A stretch of DNA of 64,000 nucleotides, taken from the NCBI GenBank assembly GCA_964017065.1, contig OZ024784.1, positions 4,879,152 to 4,943,151 of the forward strand, read 5' to 3'. Positions within the stretch are counted from its first letter, which is position 1; the number at the start of each line of letters is the position of its first letter. The stretch comes from Haliclona indistincta. Taxonomy: Eukaryota > Porifera > Demospongiae > Haplosclerida > Chalinidae. This document shows, in pieces, positions 12,070-22,986 of the stretch. The notes below the pieces were generated by a model. It did no database searches and was not told the origin of the DNA. It worked only from the letters and a program-made list of their open reading frames with translations. Position numbers and translations under genes: made by a program.

Positions 12070-15000
12070 ATGATCGTCTCTTCGGGTCAAGAAGAATACG
12101 TGGTGCCACACGTGAATGTACCGCTCAATTTGGCGATGGCGCAGATGTGCGCTGGCGGCATCGCGGGTAAGAAGATTGGTAACTGTTGATTCAGTAATAC
12201 ATTACTTCTATCCAGGTATGGTGGAAACGAGTTTAATGCATCCACTGGATGTGCTGAAGACTAGGTATGACTTGCTCTCCTGGATTTGATGATAAATTAT
12301 GCATGTAATCTCAATTTTTATGCAGGTTCCAGATTCAACGTGGACCTGATGACCCTCAGCGATACAAGTCGTATGTCGACTGTGTAAAGAAAATGTCCAG
12401 AAGCGAAGGGTATGCATGTACATTATTGTACTACTAAAAATTAATAAAAAAGAATGGACCAGTGCAGTGAACTGCAATGCCAAGGTCTATAGTCTCATTC
12501 TAGGGAAAGTTTGGTAACTGGGTTTCACAGCTAGCATTGGAATGTTGAGGGCAGAGCTATGACATAATATACATGTACTAGACCAGTTTTGAAGCCGGCC
12601 GCCTGGTTTCGAAGCCAGTTAACTCAATTTACAACCACATAACTCATTTAAAACTACGGAAGCCATTAACGCAACGCTTCAAGTGCGCACCTGCAGGCTA
12701 GATCGACAGAACCATAGATGACAAGAACCTATAGCAGGAGCGCCATCACGGTTATAGCTGCAGCGCAGCAAGACTGAAGTGTCAGTGGCGGCGTTTTAGT
12801 TCATCATGTGCTACACTTTGAACAGCATTCCATCATTAACTATCAAAGCAAACATGAAATCAACAGTACACTGAAAGTACAGTACTCGGCAGGAGCATAG
12901 TTGTAGTGGTTTAGCAGCACAGCAAGAGTGCCTGCTAAATTGACGGGAACGCCGTTACGAGTAGTGCAGCAACGCAGCTCAGCAAGACTGAATGTCATGT
13001 GCATGCTACAGTTGTTTTTTAACTGCACTAAAATCTTTAGAAACGTGTCACAGCTTCTTCTTCAGACATCTTTGGGTTTTTCTGCAATAGTGATAGTATG
13101 ACAATCTGCACATGGAAGTATGACAATCTGAATCTGCATTAGCTAATCTGCACACATTACACCGGTTAGTATGACACATGCGCACTTAAGCATTAAGAAT
13201 GTACGCCAAGTTAACCAGCTTTGAATCCGACTCACAGCTAACCCATTTCGAACCAGTCGACCGGTTTTGAAGCGGGCTATGGTTGTGAATTAGGTCGTAA
13301 CATACATACTGCAACCACTAAAAGTTCAGAAGATCATATCTAAACCAGTAATTGAGATAGGTAGCCTACCGCACGGTGGTAGATAGGTAGCCTACCGCAC
13401 GGTGGTAGATAGGTAGCCTACCGCATGGTGGTAGATAGGTAGCCCACCGCATGGTGGTAGATAGGTAGCCTACCGCATGGTGATAGATAGGTAGCCTACC
13501 GCACGGTGGTAGATAGGTAGCCTACCGCATGGTGGTAGATAGGTAACCTACCGCATGGTGGTAGATAGGTAGCCTACCGCGTGGTGGTAGATAGGTAGCC
13601 TACCGCGTGGTGATAGATAGGTAGCCTACCGCATGGTGGTAGATAGGTAACCTACCGCATGGTGGTAGATAGGTAACCTACCGCATGGTGGTAGATAGGT
13701 AACCTACCGCGTGGTGGTAGATAGGTAGCCTACCGCGTGGTGGTAGATAGGTAGCCTACCGCGTGGTGATAGATAGGTAGCCTACCGCATGGTGGTAGAA
13801 CATGTATAGCATATCTAACTTTCATGGCACCGACAACATGTTGCAAACTGGTCTGATCGCACACTTGGGTTGTTTGTACTTTCTCACTATCCACTAGCCT
13901 ATACAATCTAAATAACATCTCAATTGACATCTATTACACAAGAGTGTTATCATAATTGCACATGGCACACTGTTCCGAATCAGTTAGCTGAAGCAGACCT
14001 TACTTCTCGGCAAGAGTTATACTTTTCGCCCCTCCTGTTACTATTACAATTGCTTTCTTGATGATCAGTTATAGGGCCTGAGGATGGGGCTATTGCATAC
14101 ACACAATAAAGTTGCAGTGGTCCGTTCTTTTGCATAACTCGAGTATCTTGTAGAATTTTAATTGTCAATGTTGTTGTTTATTGTTGTCTGTTTATTTTCA
14201 GGGTACTGTCATTCTATAAGGGTATCCTGCCACCAGTATTGGCAGAAACTCCGAAGAATGCAATTAAAGTACCCATTTTCCTTTAGTTATTATATTATGA
14301 GTGTAGTAAGCGATGATTTTTCAACAGTTTTATAGCTTTGAGAAGTACAGATCTATGCTTTCAAAAGATGGGAAGATTGAACCATGGGTGAGTGTTTATC
14401 ATTATTCTTTATTACTGTGGTGGCTGTTATCCAGGGCCTGGTACTGGCTGGTTTGGGTACAGGACTGACTGAAGGTGTAGCGATCACTCCGTTTGAAAGA
14501 ATAAAAGTGTCATTACAAGTCCACAGACATAAGGTAGGACCGGACCAGTGAATCACAAGTGGCTAAAATATCACACTGTTAATATTCCCAGTCCCCTAGT
14601 ACGTGGGCACACGCTAGGTACATTGTAAGGCGTGACGGGTTTGGTTTGGGTGGACTATTCAAAGGAATGTCAGCCACATTATGGAGACATGGTGTTTGGA
14701 ACACTGTGTACTTTGGTCTCTATCATAACATTATTCTCACGAGATCGGCTGGCACAGAGGTCTGTGAACAACATCAATAGTATTGTCACTATTATACACT
14801 GTGTACTCTGATGATGTTGTGTGCCTTTCAGGTTGCTCCACTACATGCTCGCTGGTTTTATGGTTTTGTTGCTGGATCTCTTGCTTGCTGCTTTAACATA
14901 CCATTTGACGTAGCCAAGAGCCGGATACAGTCGCCACAACCAGCTGGACACCCAGACAAGTATCGCACTGCACTGAGGACTGTTGCTCTTGTGTGGAAAG

Positions 15001-15212
15001 AGGAAGGGTAAGATAAAATTTGTCGATCTGCAATATTTTTAGTCTTATTGTCGTTCAGTCTGCTTGCTCTATACAAAGGACTGGTACCCAAGATCATGCG
15101 ATATGGCCCAGGTAATCCACAGCTTGCTAACTCAACTTGTCATTTTATTTTTTCAGGTGGCGGTATTATTTTGGTTATCTATGACCAAGTAACACATTGG
15201 CTAGAAGCCTGA
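12070..15212 (+). CDS. SLC25A21: Mitochondrial 2-oxodicarboxylate carrier, copy 2
   Basis: Tandem paralogue of the preceding carrier with the same exon pattern. Its leader is MIVSSGQEEYVVPHVNVPL, followed by AQMCAGGIAGMVETSLMHPL. PLDVLK, PFERIK and PFDVAK are the three carrier signatures, and KGMSATLWRHGVWNTVYFGL corresponds to the copy 1 block. The last exon ends YDQVTHWLEA. Intron 12410-14201 is far larger than the others (about 1.8 kb) and contains a 26-base minisatellite plus dispersed repeats. Most exons differ clearly from copy 1, but the exon at about 14830-15008 is nearly identical to its counterpart over 86 bases. Both copies look intact and functional. Confidence 0.92.
12560..13300. 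repeat. Repeat-like segment in the carrier copy 2 intron
   Basis: Related motifs recur in direct and inverted form: CCAGTTTTGAAGC near 12591, CCGGTTTTGAAGC near 13260, CTGGTTTCGAAG near 12602 and related TTCGAACCAG near 13250. CAGCAAGACTGAA recurs near 12766 and 12977. There is no open reading frame of note. It may be an old mobile element, but its borders are unclear. Confidence 0.35.
13353..13794. repeat. 26-base minisatellite, about 17 copies
   Basis: Seventeen tandem 26-base units were counted by eye, each with the dyad core GGTAGCCTACC followed by GC, a variable pair (AC, AT or GT) and GGTG. Variants include GGTAACCTACC cores and a G-to-A change at the unit boundary in units 6, 11 and 17. 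It lies wholly inside the large intron of carrier copy 2. Confidence 0.95.
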
Positions 15213-15578
15213 AGTTTTTTCTCTGAGAGTGACACATTTTCTATTCATTTTAGCACAGACAGTCGATCTTTATTGTTTAATTTGAACAACATTATTTTTT
15301 CCTACCTGCACTAATGTGGTTGAAGGCTGGTGTACTCAGACTGATCAGGGAATTGGTTTGAAAAGCCCATTTGCAGGTTGTTGACAGACATTAGACACTA
15401 GCTATGAATCTCTATGACATGAATGCTAAGATACACTGTCTGGAACCTGCAGTTGAACAATGTGACCAATTGTCGCGGGACATGGCTCACCACATGATAC
15501 AAATGCCTATATAAGCAGCTAGTGTAGCTCACACGCACATCTCGCTCTTCGTTCTTCCCTGCTCATAGTACTCGGAAT
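15213..15578 (+). promoter_or_regulatory. Intergenic region with a TATA box for the Sema receptor
   Basis: This region lies between the carrier stop and the receptor start. TATATAA at 15508-15514 is 65 bases before the ATG at 15579, which would place transcription start near 15540. The rest shows nothing recognisable. Confidence 0.55.
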
Positions 15579-18500
15579 ATGAGAGTCAGTTGCAAATTAG
15601 CTTGGCTGCTACTAGTGCTGTTGTCAGCAAAGGAAACCATCTCAGATTTCACAACAAATCAGGAAATCTTGAGCATTGTTGCCGGACCTAATCGTACCTT
15701 GCTGGTTACTGCTGGATCAAGTCTGTTGCGACTGTCAGGTAGTTTGGAGGAGATTGAGGTTAAATCATTTGGTAACGAAGTTGCTGCTGTTGGTATAAAA
15801 TGGAATAAAGATAATCCGAACAGCAATGTCATCACTGTTGTATGCCTATCCAATCAAACCTACTTTGTCTTCAACTCTACTCAAGAATCTTCTTTGCTGT
15901 CAAATTTGGTGAAGGCAAGTGTGCTTCCTGATCCAGCATCCAATGCTATTGCTCTGCATCTTGATGAGGATTCTTTCTATGCTGGAAAATTTGGAAATAA
16001 TGAATTGTACCTTGAAAATGTTGCCTATCTTGGTCAATTTCAGTATGATAGCAGCTCATCTGATCCACTTCGAGCAGGAAATTATTTTGCAGTGAATAAT
16101 TTTAATAGACTGTACAAAAGTAGTTTTAGTTTTGGAGGATTTGTATACTTTGTAACCGAGAATCGTCAGAACGAGATGCCTTATTTTACTATCACACGAT
16201 TATGTGAGCAGCATTCCAATCCTAGTGAAGAGTGTTTTCAAGCTCTTTATGAAGCACAGCTCTCCGAAATACCAACTAACGAAACATCTCATTTAGTCAA
16301 TGTCCAGTTGATAGATGGATTTGAGTCCATTGACGTTCCTATGGTAATAGTTAGTATCTCATCAAATCAGAACAGTGGAGTATACGCATTCAAACTGACT
16401 GACATTGACAAGAAAATGAAGGACAGCTATAACAAGTGCACAATGCAGCATCACGAAACCGATACAATTGATATTCCTTGGATGCAATTGGAACAAAATT
16501 GCAAACACTTTGGCATTGTAAGTGAATGCACAAAAATAGCCTCTTATACTGTCCTCATTCTTGTATTTCACAGGCAACCAGTGTTGAACCATGTGATTTC
16601 AAGAATTATGCCTCTCACGTAATGTCATTGTATTCTGACAGTGCTGGTAGTCCTCACCTGATCACTGAACTTGAGAGCAACATGACAGCCAGCGCACTGG
16701 TCAGGCAAAGTGGAAAACTCTTTCTATACACTGCACATCCAAATGGAACAAGCTCCTATATTACTAAGGTAGTCTAGCTTAGGTTACCGGCTAGCATCTT
16801 TGCTCTTTGTCTTTGCTACAGTTCCTTGTAACAGTCTCTGTCAGCGGCCATGGACCAGCAAAGAATGTTCAATTCTTCACTGAACCTGTTCACCGTTTTC
16901 AGAAATCTCACCTTGTGAAGCAGCTAGTCTGGAGTGAACAGAACAATGACACAGTTTACTACACTACTATCAATGAGGTTATTCTAATGATAATAATTAT
17001 TATGCATTCTTAATATTGTGCAACACAGGTACACAAGCTTCCAGTTGATGAGTGTCCGGAACATTCCAGCTGTTTCCAGTGTGCCTCTTCTGCTAATCTA
17101 TTGTGTGGCTGGTGTGTACTGGAGGGCGTGTGCAGTACTTTGAGCAAATGTCAGAATGGAAGTTTGGATCTCAGATGGGTCACAGACAAGAACAAGTGTC
17201 CAGATATCAGTGTCATCTCAAACATAGTATCTTCAGATAATTTTAATGAAGTAATGTCAAATGTGTAACAAATTAATGTCATGTGTCCTCCGTCTTCTGT
17301 CTGCCTTCATTTTTAGGTTCCTCTGAATATAACCACTGGATTACCAGCACTGGTAGATGATGATATGTATAGTTGTCTACTCACCAATCAGCAACACAAT
17401 GTTTCACTGTCTGTTCCATTGAAGAACAATACCTGTCAGATACAATCAGCTGTCTTTTCAAATATCCTGTTGCTTGGTAAGCTATCGTTTTAATTAAACA
17501 TGATCTTTCATTCATTTTACTATAGATCTGCTAGTGAGCGTGACAGGACCACTCTCATCTGAGCATGTTATCACTATTGTAGGCACTGTTACAATAGTGA
17601 TATGCTCGCAAGCTAAAAGGTTCGACAAACCACATCACACACAATAGACTGAATGGTAAAATGTGTTGCACTACTCCTCAGTTGTACCAGCTGCTTAGAA
17701 CTGTCGACTGTTTGCGGTTGGTGCAATTTGGATACCAAATGCACAGGGAGTGCGACCTTGTGCACCCATGAATGGTTGACAGTGAGTTGCATGTTCCTTT
17801 GCTTGTATTCTCAATTGAATTATGTCTTACGTGTGTTAGTTTGAGAATTCCGCTAGTCTAGTGACCCAAGTGTGTCCTGTTGTGCTCCTACCAGCAAACG
17901 GTGTATATGATCTACTAGCTAGCAAAGGCATTCAACTCATACTAAGCACAGCCAATATACCACTACTTGAGGTTTGTTGCAGGACAGAGTGTGTAATTTA
18001 CTAAGTTATTTAACGTATATCTCAGGACTTTGAGCATAGCTACCAATGTGAGCTTGAACGTCATGGGAACGCATCACTGGTTACTGTGACTGAAGCCACT
18101 AACCAAGGATCAAATGCTGTTATTTGTCATTTCAACCAAAGCCAGGTTACAACTATCATTGTTAATAATGTTTTACTGCTAGCTCTGTATTTCACCAGAC
18201 CGGTGAACTAGCAACATCAACTGAATCAGCTAGCTTACGTCTAATGCTGACCAGCAATCACACCAAATACACCATAGAGGTTTTGAATTCAACTAGTGAA
18301 AACAGTGAGCAACAATAACACGTGAACTCACGACAGCTGTTGGTAACTGTGCTGCTTATTCAGTTTCTACAGTGATCCCAGTTCGTATGTACAACTGTTC
18401 AGCTGTGGCTTCAGACTGCTCCACTTGTATTATCACTAGTCATACTCTAGACCTGAATTGTGGATGGTGTACAGCACTCAAAACATGCTCTCCTAGAAAT

Positions 18501-21119
18501 GAAACCTGTCCATCTTCCATCTCTAAAGATGCCAACACATGTCCTTTACCCATATTGCAGTAAGTACAGTATTGCTGATAATGGTTCCATCTCTCACTAT
18601 CTGCTGTTATATAGCTCAATTTCTCCAAATTCTGGATCAATTTTTGGTGGAACTGTGGTAACCTTATCCGGTGAAGACTTAGGTGTTCGCTACACTGATA
18701 TTGTAGATATCACCATTGGTGGACTGTCCTGCACTCCACTCAACCACACATACATCTTTGGTTAGTTGTTGAAAAGGATTTCACGTAATCACTATTTGAT
18801 GATTTCAGGAACTCAGATACAATGTAAAACTGGATCTTCAAGTGAGAGTGGCAGCATGTCTGTTGTTGTACTAGTTCGGAGAGGAGACTCTGTTATCACA
18901 AGTGGATCTGTTAATTTTCTCTATCTTGAGCCAGTTGTCACTAGTGTGTATCCTCTGTGGGGCCCAGTGGCTGGTGGATCACGATTAATGATCAGAGGAA
19001 CACACTTTAATATTGGAAATACTTCTGGAACCAGAGTGTTGCTCGGTGATACTGCTTGCAATGTTACGTATGTATCTAGACAAAATAGGAGTGATGTGAT
19101 ATGACTAGTTCATTTTATGCAGGAGTCTACAGGTTGATAGAATTGATTGTACCACAACAAATTCTACTGTAACTGGTGAAGCATCTGTCAAAGTTGTAAT
19201 CGATGGTGCTGTGATTCAAAGAGCAGGAGTTGTATTTGAGTATAGACCGAATCCTCTTCCTATAGAATTGCACCCAAACAAGACCATCCCAGCGTAAGTA
19301 GTTATCTACAATAGTTTGAATCTTGTGCTGATTATTTCAGAGGAGGCATCACACTCTATTTTAACGGTCAATACATGAATAGTGTGAATAAACCTACATT
19401 GCAACTGCTTTACAATAATCGCATCTACTCTTCGGTAAGTAATTGTTATCATGACGTATAAACTAGCTATCATGTGACATTTTAGGAGTGTCAAGCCACA
19501 AACTCAACTCACATCTCCTGCAAAGCTCCTCAGCTGTCAATTGAAGCTGAATCTATAATGACATCATCTCTACTGGACTACTCACTTTTGCTGGAAGGAG
19601 CACCTCGTCCTGATCCTGCTAACATAAAACTTAGTCTCAATCCTAATCCACACTTCTCACACATTTACTACAGCGACAGAATTCGAGCATTTGAAGATGC
19701 AAATCCAATCAGAATTGAGGTATGAACAGTGGTACATTAATAGCACAGCTCAATTGTGTATCACTATTCCTGATAGGGTAATCATATTGACTCAGTCTTA
19801 GCCAGTGAGGTGCGAGTGAAAATCGGTGAACATCCGTGTCACATTGTGTTATTCAGTAGCATGGTGAGAAACAGCTAGCTTTTATATGAAGTTGTACTGA
19901 AATAATTATAGGTGCTGGCATGCATTCCCCCGAATGTTTCTCAGCAAGTCACAGAGTTCTCTGCAGCTGTTGTGGTGAGCACACACTCACACACATTCTG
20001 TTTGTCACCTACTCTTCTTGTTCAAGGTTGATGTGGCGAACAACACTCTCACATTCTCAGTGGGTACAGTCAGCTATCTGAGGAAGCAACAACCTGTTTT
20101 GTCTACAACTGTCACCATAATCATTGTTGTAGCAGTATTGGTGCTCTCTTTTGTGGCACTAATACTAGCTGTTGTGTGTGTCAAATGCTGGACAAGAAAG
20201 CATCCACCATTAAGGAACTTAAAAAAGTGAGGATAAAACAGCAAAACATAGTTATAACAGATTGTCGGTATTCTTTTTTATCAATCTTACAGACACACAG
20301 AATTTAAGCGCAAAGAGTCAACATTTTCAAAAAGTTTTGATAGGTCCATAGATCCTAACAATGATTATTGTGATCTAATGGGAGACAATCCTAATATCTA
20401 TGAGTCTATTGACGCAGTTGTTTATCAGAACAACCCCATCAAGGTGGGCATAGAACCTTTTCTATTATTGTTAACTTATTACCTTTAATCAGGAGCACAT
20501 CTTAAAATCTAAACATCTTACGGACACTAGAAGACCGGCATCAGATAACTTGAACCTTGCTCCAACTTATCAGAATCCACATATCGGATTACATGATGGA
20601 CCATTTAGCTCAAGCTCGTCCCCTAATATTGTCGGATTGGGAAGTTCTTCTACTCACACGAGCCAGACACAGATCAGCACACTAGCTGGTGAAGATGATA
20701 TCGATGGAACACCAACTCTAGCGAAAGTTGAGTTTGCCAGTATTGCTCTTAGACGACCAAAGAAACAGGATCCTTGCAAGAAGAATGAAGATGGCACTTT
20801 CACTCTAGAGAACAATGAAGACTATGTACAGATGAGGACTTCTAAGACCTCACTTCATCCTTGGGATCGTAAGTCACTGTGTGAGGAAAACCTAAAAGAT
20901 CAGTCAGACGAGTTAGAGGACCATTATGTTGTAATGCGCTCGACCTCGGAATCCTCAGTTAAATCACCTTCTGAACAGCAACAGCTGTCTACTGAAGCCT
21001 TTGAGTATCCATCGACTAACCCATTGTATGAATGCACCCAACCTAAACCAGAGGTATCTACTGATGAAGTGTTTTATTCAAGTTGTGGGGACTATGTTGC
21101 CATGAAGAGGATAAACTAA
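15579..21119 (+). CDS. Sema-PSI-IPT transmembrane receptor with a phosphotyrosine-type tail
   Basis: Single-pass cell-surface receptor. A signal peptide (MRVSCKLAWLLLVLLSA) starts a 0.9 kb first exon. The semaphorin-type propeller runs to about 17030. Cysteine-rich PSI modules lie at about 17040-17220 (CFQCASSANLLCGWC), 17670-17770 (CLELSTVCGWCNLDTKC) and 18390-18545 (LNCGWCTALKTC). IPT/TIG domains start at about 18614 (ISPNSGSIFGGTVVTLSG) and 18940 (VYPLWGPVAGGSRLMIRG), with a probable third to about 19970. The membrane segment is at about 20105-20190 (VTIIIVVAVLVLSFVALILA), followed by basic KCWTRKH. The ectodomain order matches plexins and MET/RON. The tail of about 290 residues has neither a plexin RasGAP domain nor a kinase. 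It carries YVQM (20823), YVVM (20925) and YVAM (21093), which fit the PI3-kinase p85 SH2 consensus, and NPLY (21018), an NPxY PTB-type site. Ligand and pathway are unknown. Confidence 0.88.
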
Positions 21120-21245
21120 AAACAATTCACACATCCCATTTCATTCATTTTGTTAACAGTAATCACCAGAGCAGCATGCTAATTTTGTTACAATTATTTT
21201 AAAACCATTCAATAATCATTTTCAGTTACTAGTATTCAGCATTGT

Positions 21246-22722
21246 CTAGTATTCAGCATCGTGTATAGGACTAGCTCTTTGCTCAGGAGTGTTAATGTTA
21301 GCTTCAGGAATTAGCTTTTGAGATTCTTCATCCTTACTGAAATTCTTGGCAGCGATTGGGTGGTGAGCCTCAATGACGGCCCAGTAAAACAGAGCACCAA
21401 CAACACCACCAAGCATTGGAGCAACTACTGGTATCCACCACCAGTGCTGAATTGAGCAATCAGGGCAACTGTAGAAAAACAGTTGAGTGGGAAAGTGATA
21501 AACCAGAGGGTGTCATAATGGTAATCATTATTGTAGCAACTATAATTACCATTCATGTGACTGATATGAATAATGTTTATTATAACCACGTGTTGTACAA
21601 GTGTCACACTAATGTAAGCTCACTCACGTAAATACTTGAGCTCCCCATCCTGCCATTGCAGTGAAGATGCGAGGTGCTAGATCTCTTGCAGGATTGATGG
21701 CATATCCACTGTTCAGTCCAGTAGAAAGTCCTATTGCCGTCAGGACCAGTCCAATTAGAAGTGGTTTTAGACCAACTTTTGGCTCAGAATTGTTCTTGTC
21801 ACAAATGGCACAGATACTTAGCACCAAAATAAATGTACCAAAAAACTAGAAACAAGATTTAAAAATAATTATTATTAAAGGTTGGAACTGTCCATACTTG
21901 GTCAAAAAAACCATTTCCAACAGAGAGATATCCCTGAGGGTATGTGGCAAATATTCCAGCAGTGCAGTTCACGAATTGCTTAGGGTCAGTACCATTACCG
22001 CAATTAGCAGACAGAATAGCATCTTCATGACGAACACAAGGTAAGCACACCATTACTAGCTGTCTATAACACTTACCAACATAAACACCATATGTCACAC
22101 AGGCAGCAAAGAATGCTCCAAGGAACTGAGCAGCAAAGTATGGAAGCACCTGCAAAATTAATAAGGGTAGAATAACAGACACAACAAGTTCAAGTTAACT
22201 TACTTTGAGCCAGCACAGTTGCCCCCTCACTGCCATCGCAAGTGTAACAGCTGGATTCAAGTGACCTCCAGAGATTCCAATGGATGCATATAGTGCTAGA
22301 ACAAGAGCCAGTCCATATCCAAGATTGATGTTCAAGAAGGAACCAAACTGAGGGACTCCAGTCATTCCATTAACACTAGGTAGAACAGTTTGAGCTATTG
22401 AACCATTTCCAATAACCTAAAAAAATACAAAAAGCAAATGTTGTGCAGCTGTGCATGGTGCAAGGATGCTCACCACTAGAATGAACGTGCCCAGAAACTC
22501 TGCTAGAAACTCTCTAGCATACAGTTTCCTCACGATGAACTTCCATGGATAAGTCGCTTTGTCGAGTAATTCATTGTAGAGCAGCATGATCTGTTTGCTC
22601 TTCACCGCCATTGTGTTGCGATTCAGATAGTTCAGTGAGGAGGAGCTGTCTGTTCGAGACAATCCAGTGTAAACCAGCGATCCCTTCCTGTCGGCTAGTA
22701 GTTTCTGTCGTTCGTTGGACAT
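21246..22722 (-). CDS. Aquaglyceroporin-type aquaporin
   Basis: Six-helix MIP-family channel for water and small solutes such as glycerol. The ATG at 22722 opens a basic cytoplasmic leader of about 65 residues. The first helix block is REFLAEFLGTFILVV. The first pore motif is in GISGGHLNPAVTLAMAVRGQ and the second in GLNSGYAINPARDLAPR. Aspartate directly after the second NPAR is the diagnostic aquaglyceroporin residue. The loop between helices is cysteine-containing and glycosylatable (NCGNGTDPKQFVNCTAG). The C-terminal tail ends PIHDAEY. The stop is 126 bases from the stop of the receptor gene (convergent). The start faces the TMEM63 gene across 264 bases. Confidence 0.93.
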
Positions 22723-22986
22723 TGGGGAGTAGGGTAGTTGCCAAATGACGAGGAAGGGTTGATAGCGTGCTCAGTAGGTGTGGCTCAGTAGTTTTTTAGC
22801 GCTCGTTTGTCGTTTCAATAACAACGGCTGGAATGCGCGATATTGGTTCACTCAGGCTCGTGCAGCCCAAGAAAGAGGCGTGGCTCAAAGAAATCGCTGG
22901 CACATGTCGACACCTTTCTGGTCACACCGATACCTTTGAACACGTTACTTCATAATCGATGCATGTAGAAGACTGAGTGATTTAAG
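22723..22986. promoter_or_regulatory. Divergent promoter between aquaglyceroporin and TMEM63 genes
   Basis: Only 264 bases lie between the two start codons. Both 5' leaders and at least the core promoters must be here. It is less AT-rich than nearby introns and has no obvious TATA box. Coordinated expression of two membrane proteins linked to osmotic balance is possible but not shown. Confidence 0.55.

Noticed and set aside
12595..12625. GGTTTCGAAGCC resembling a tRNA B box
   Set aside because: No A box or cloverleaf could be drawn around it; it belongs to a repeated motif in this intron.
13353..13794. Regularly repeated units that might be taken for a CRISPR array
   Set aside because: Units are directly contiguous with no unique spacers, lie in an intron of an animal gene, and vary like a minisatellite.
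21624..22182. Treating the aquaporin exons as separate small genes
   Set aside because: The pieces join across GT-AG introns into one six-helix channel with both NPA boxes.
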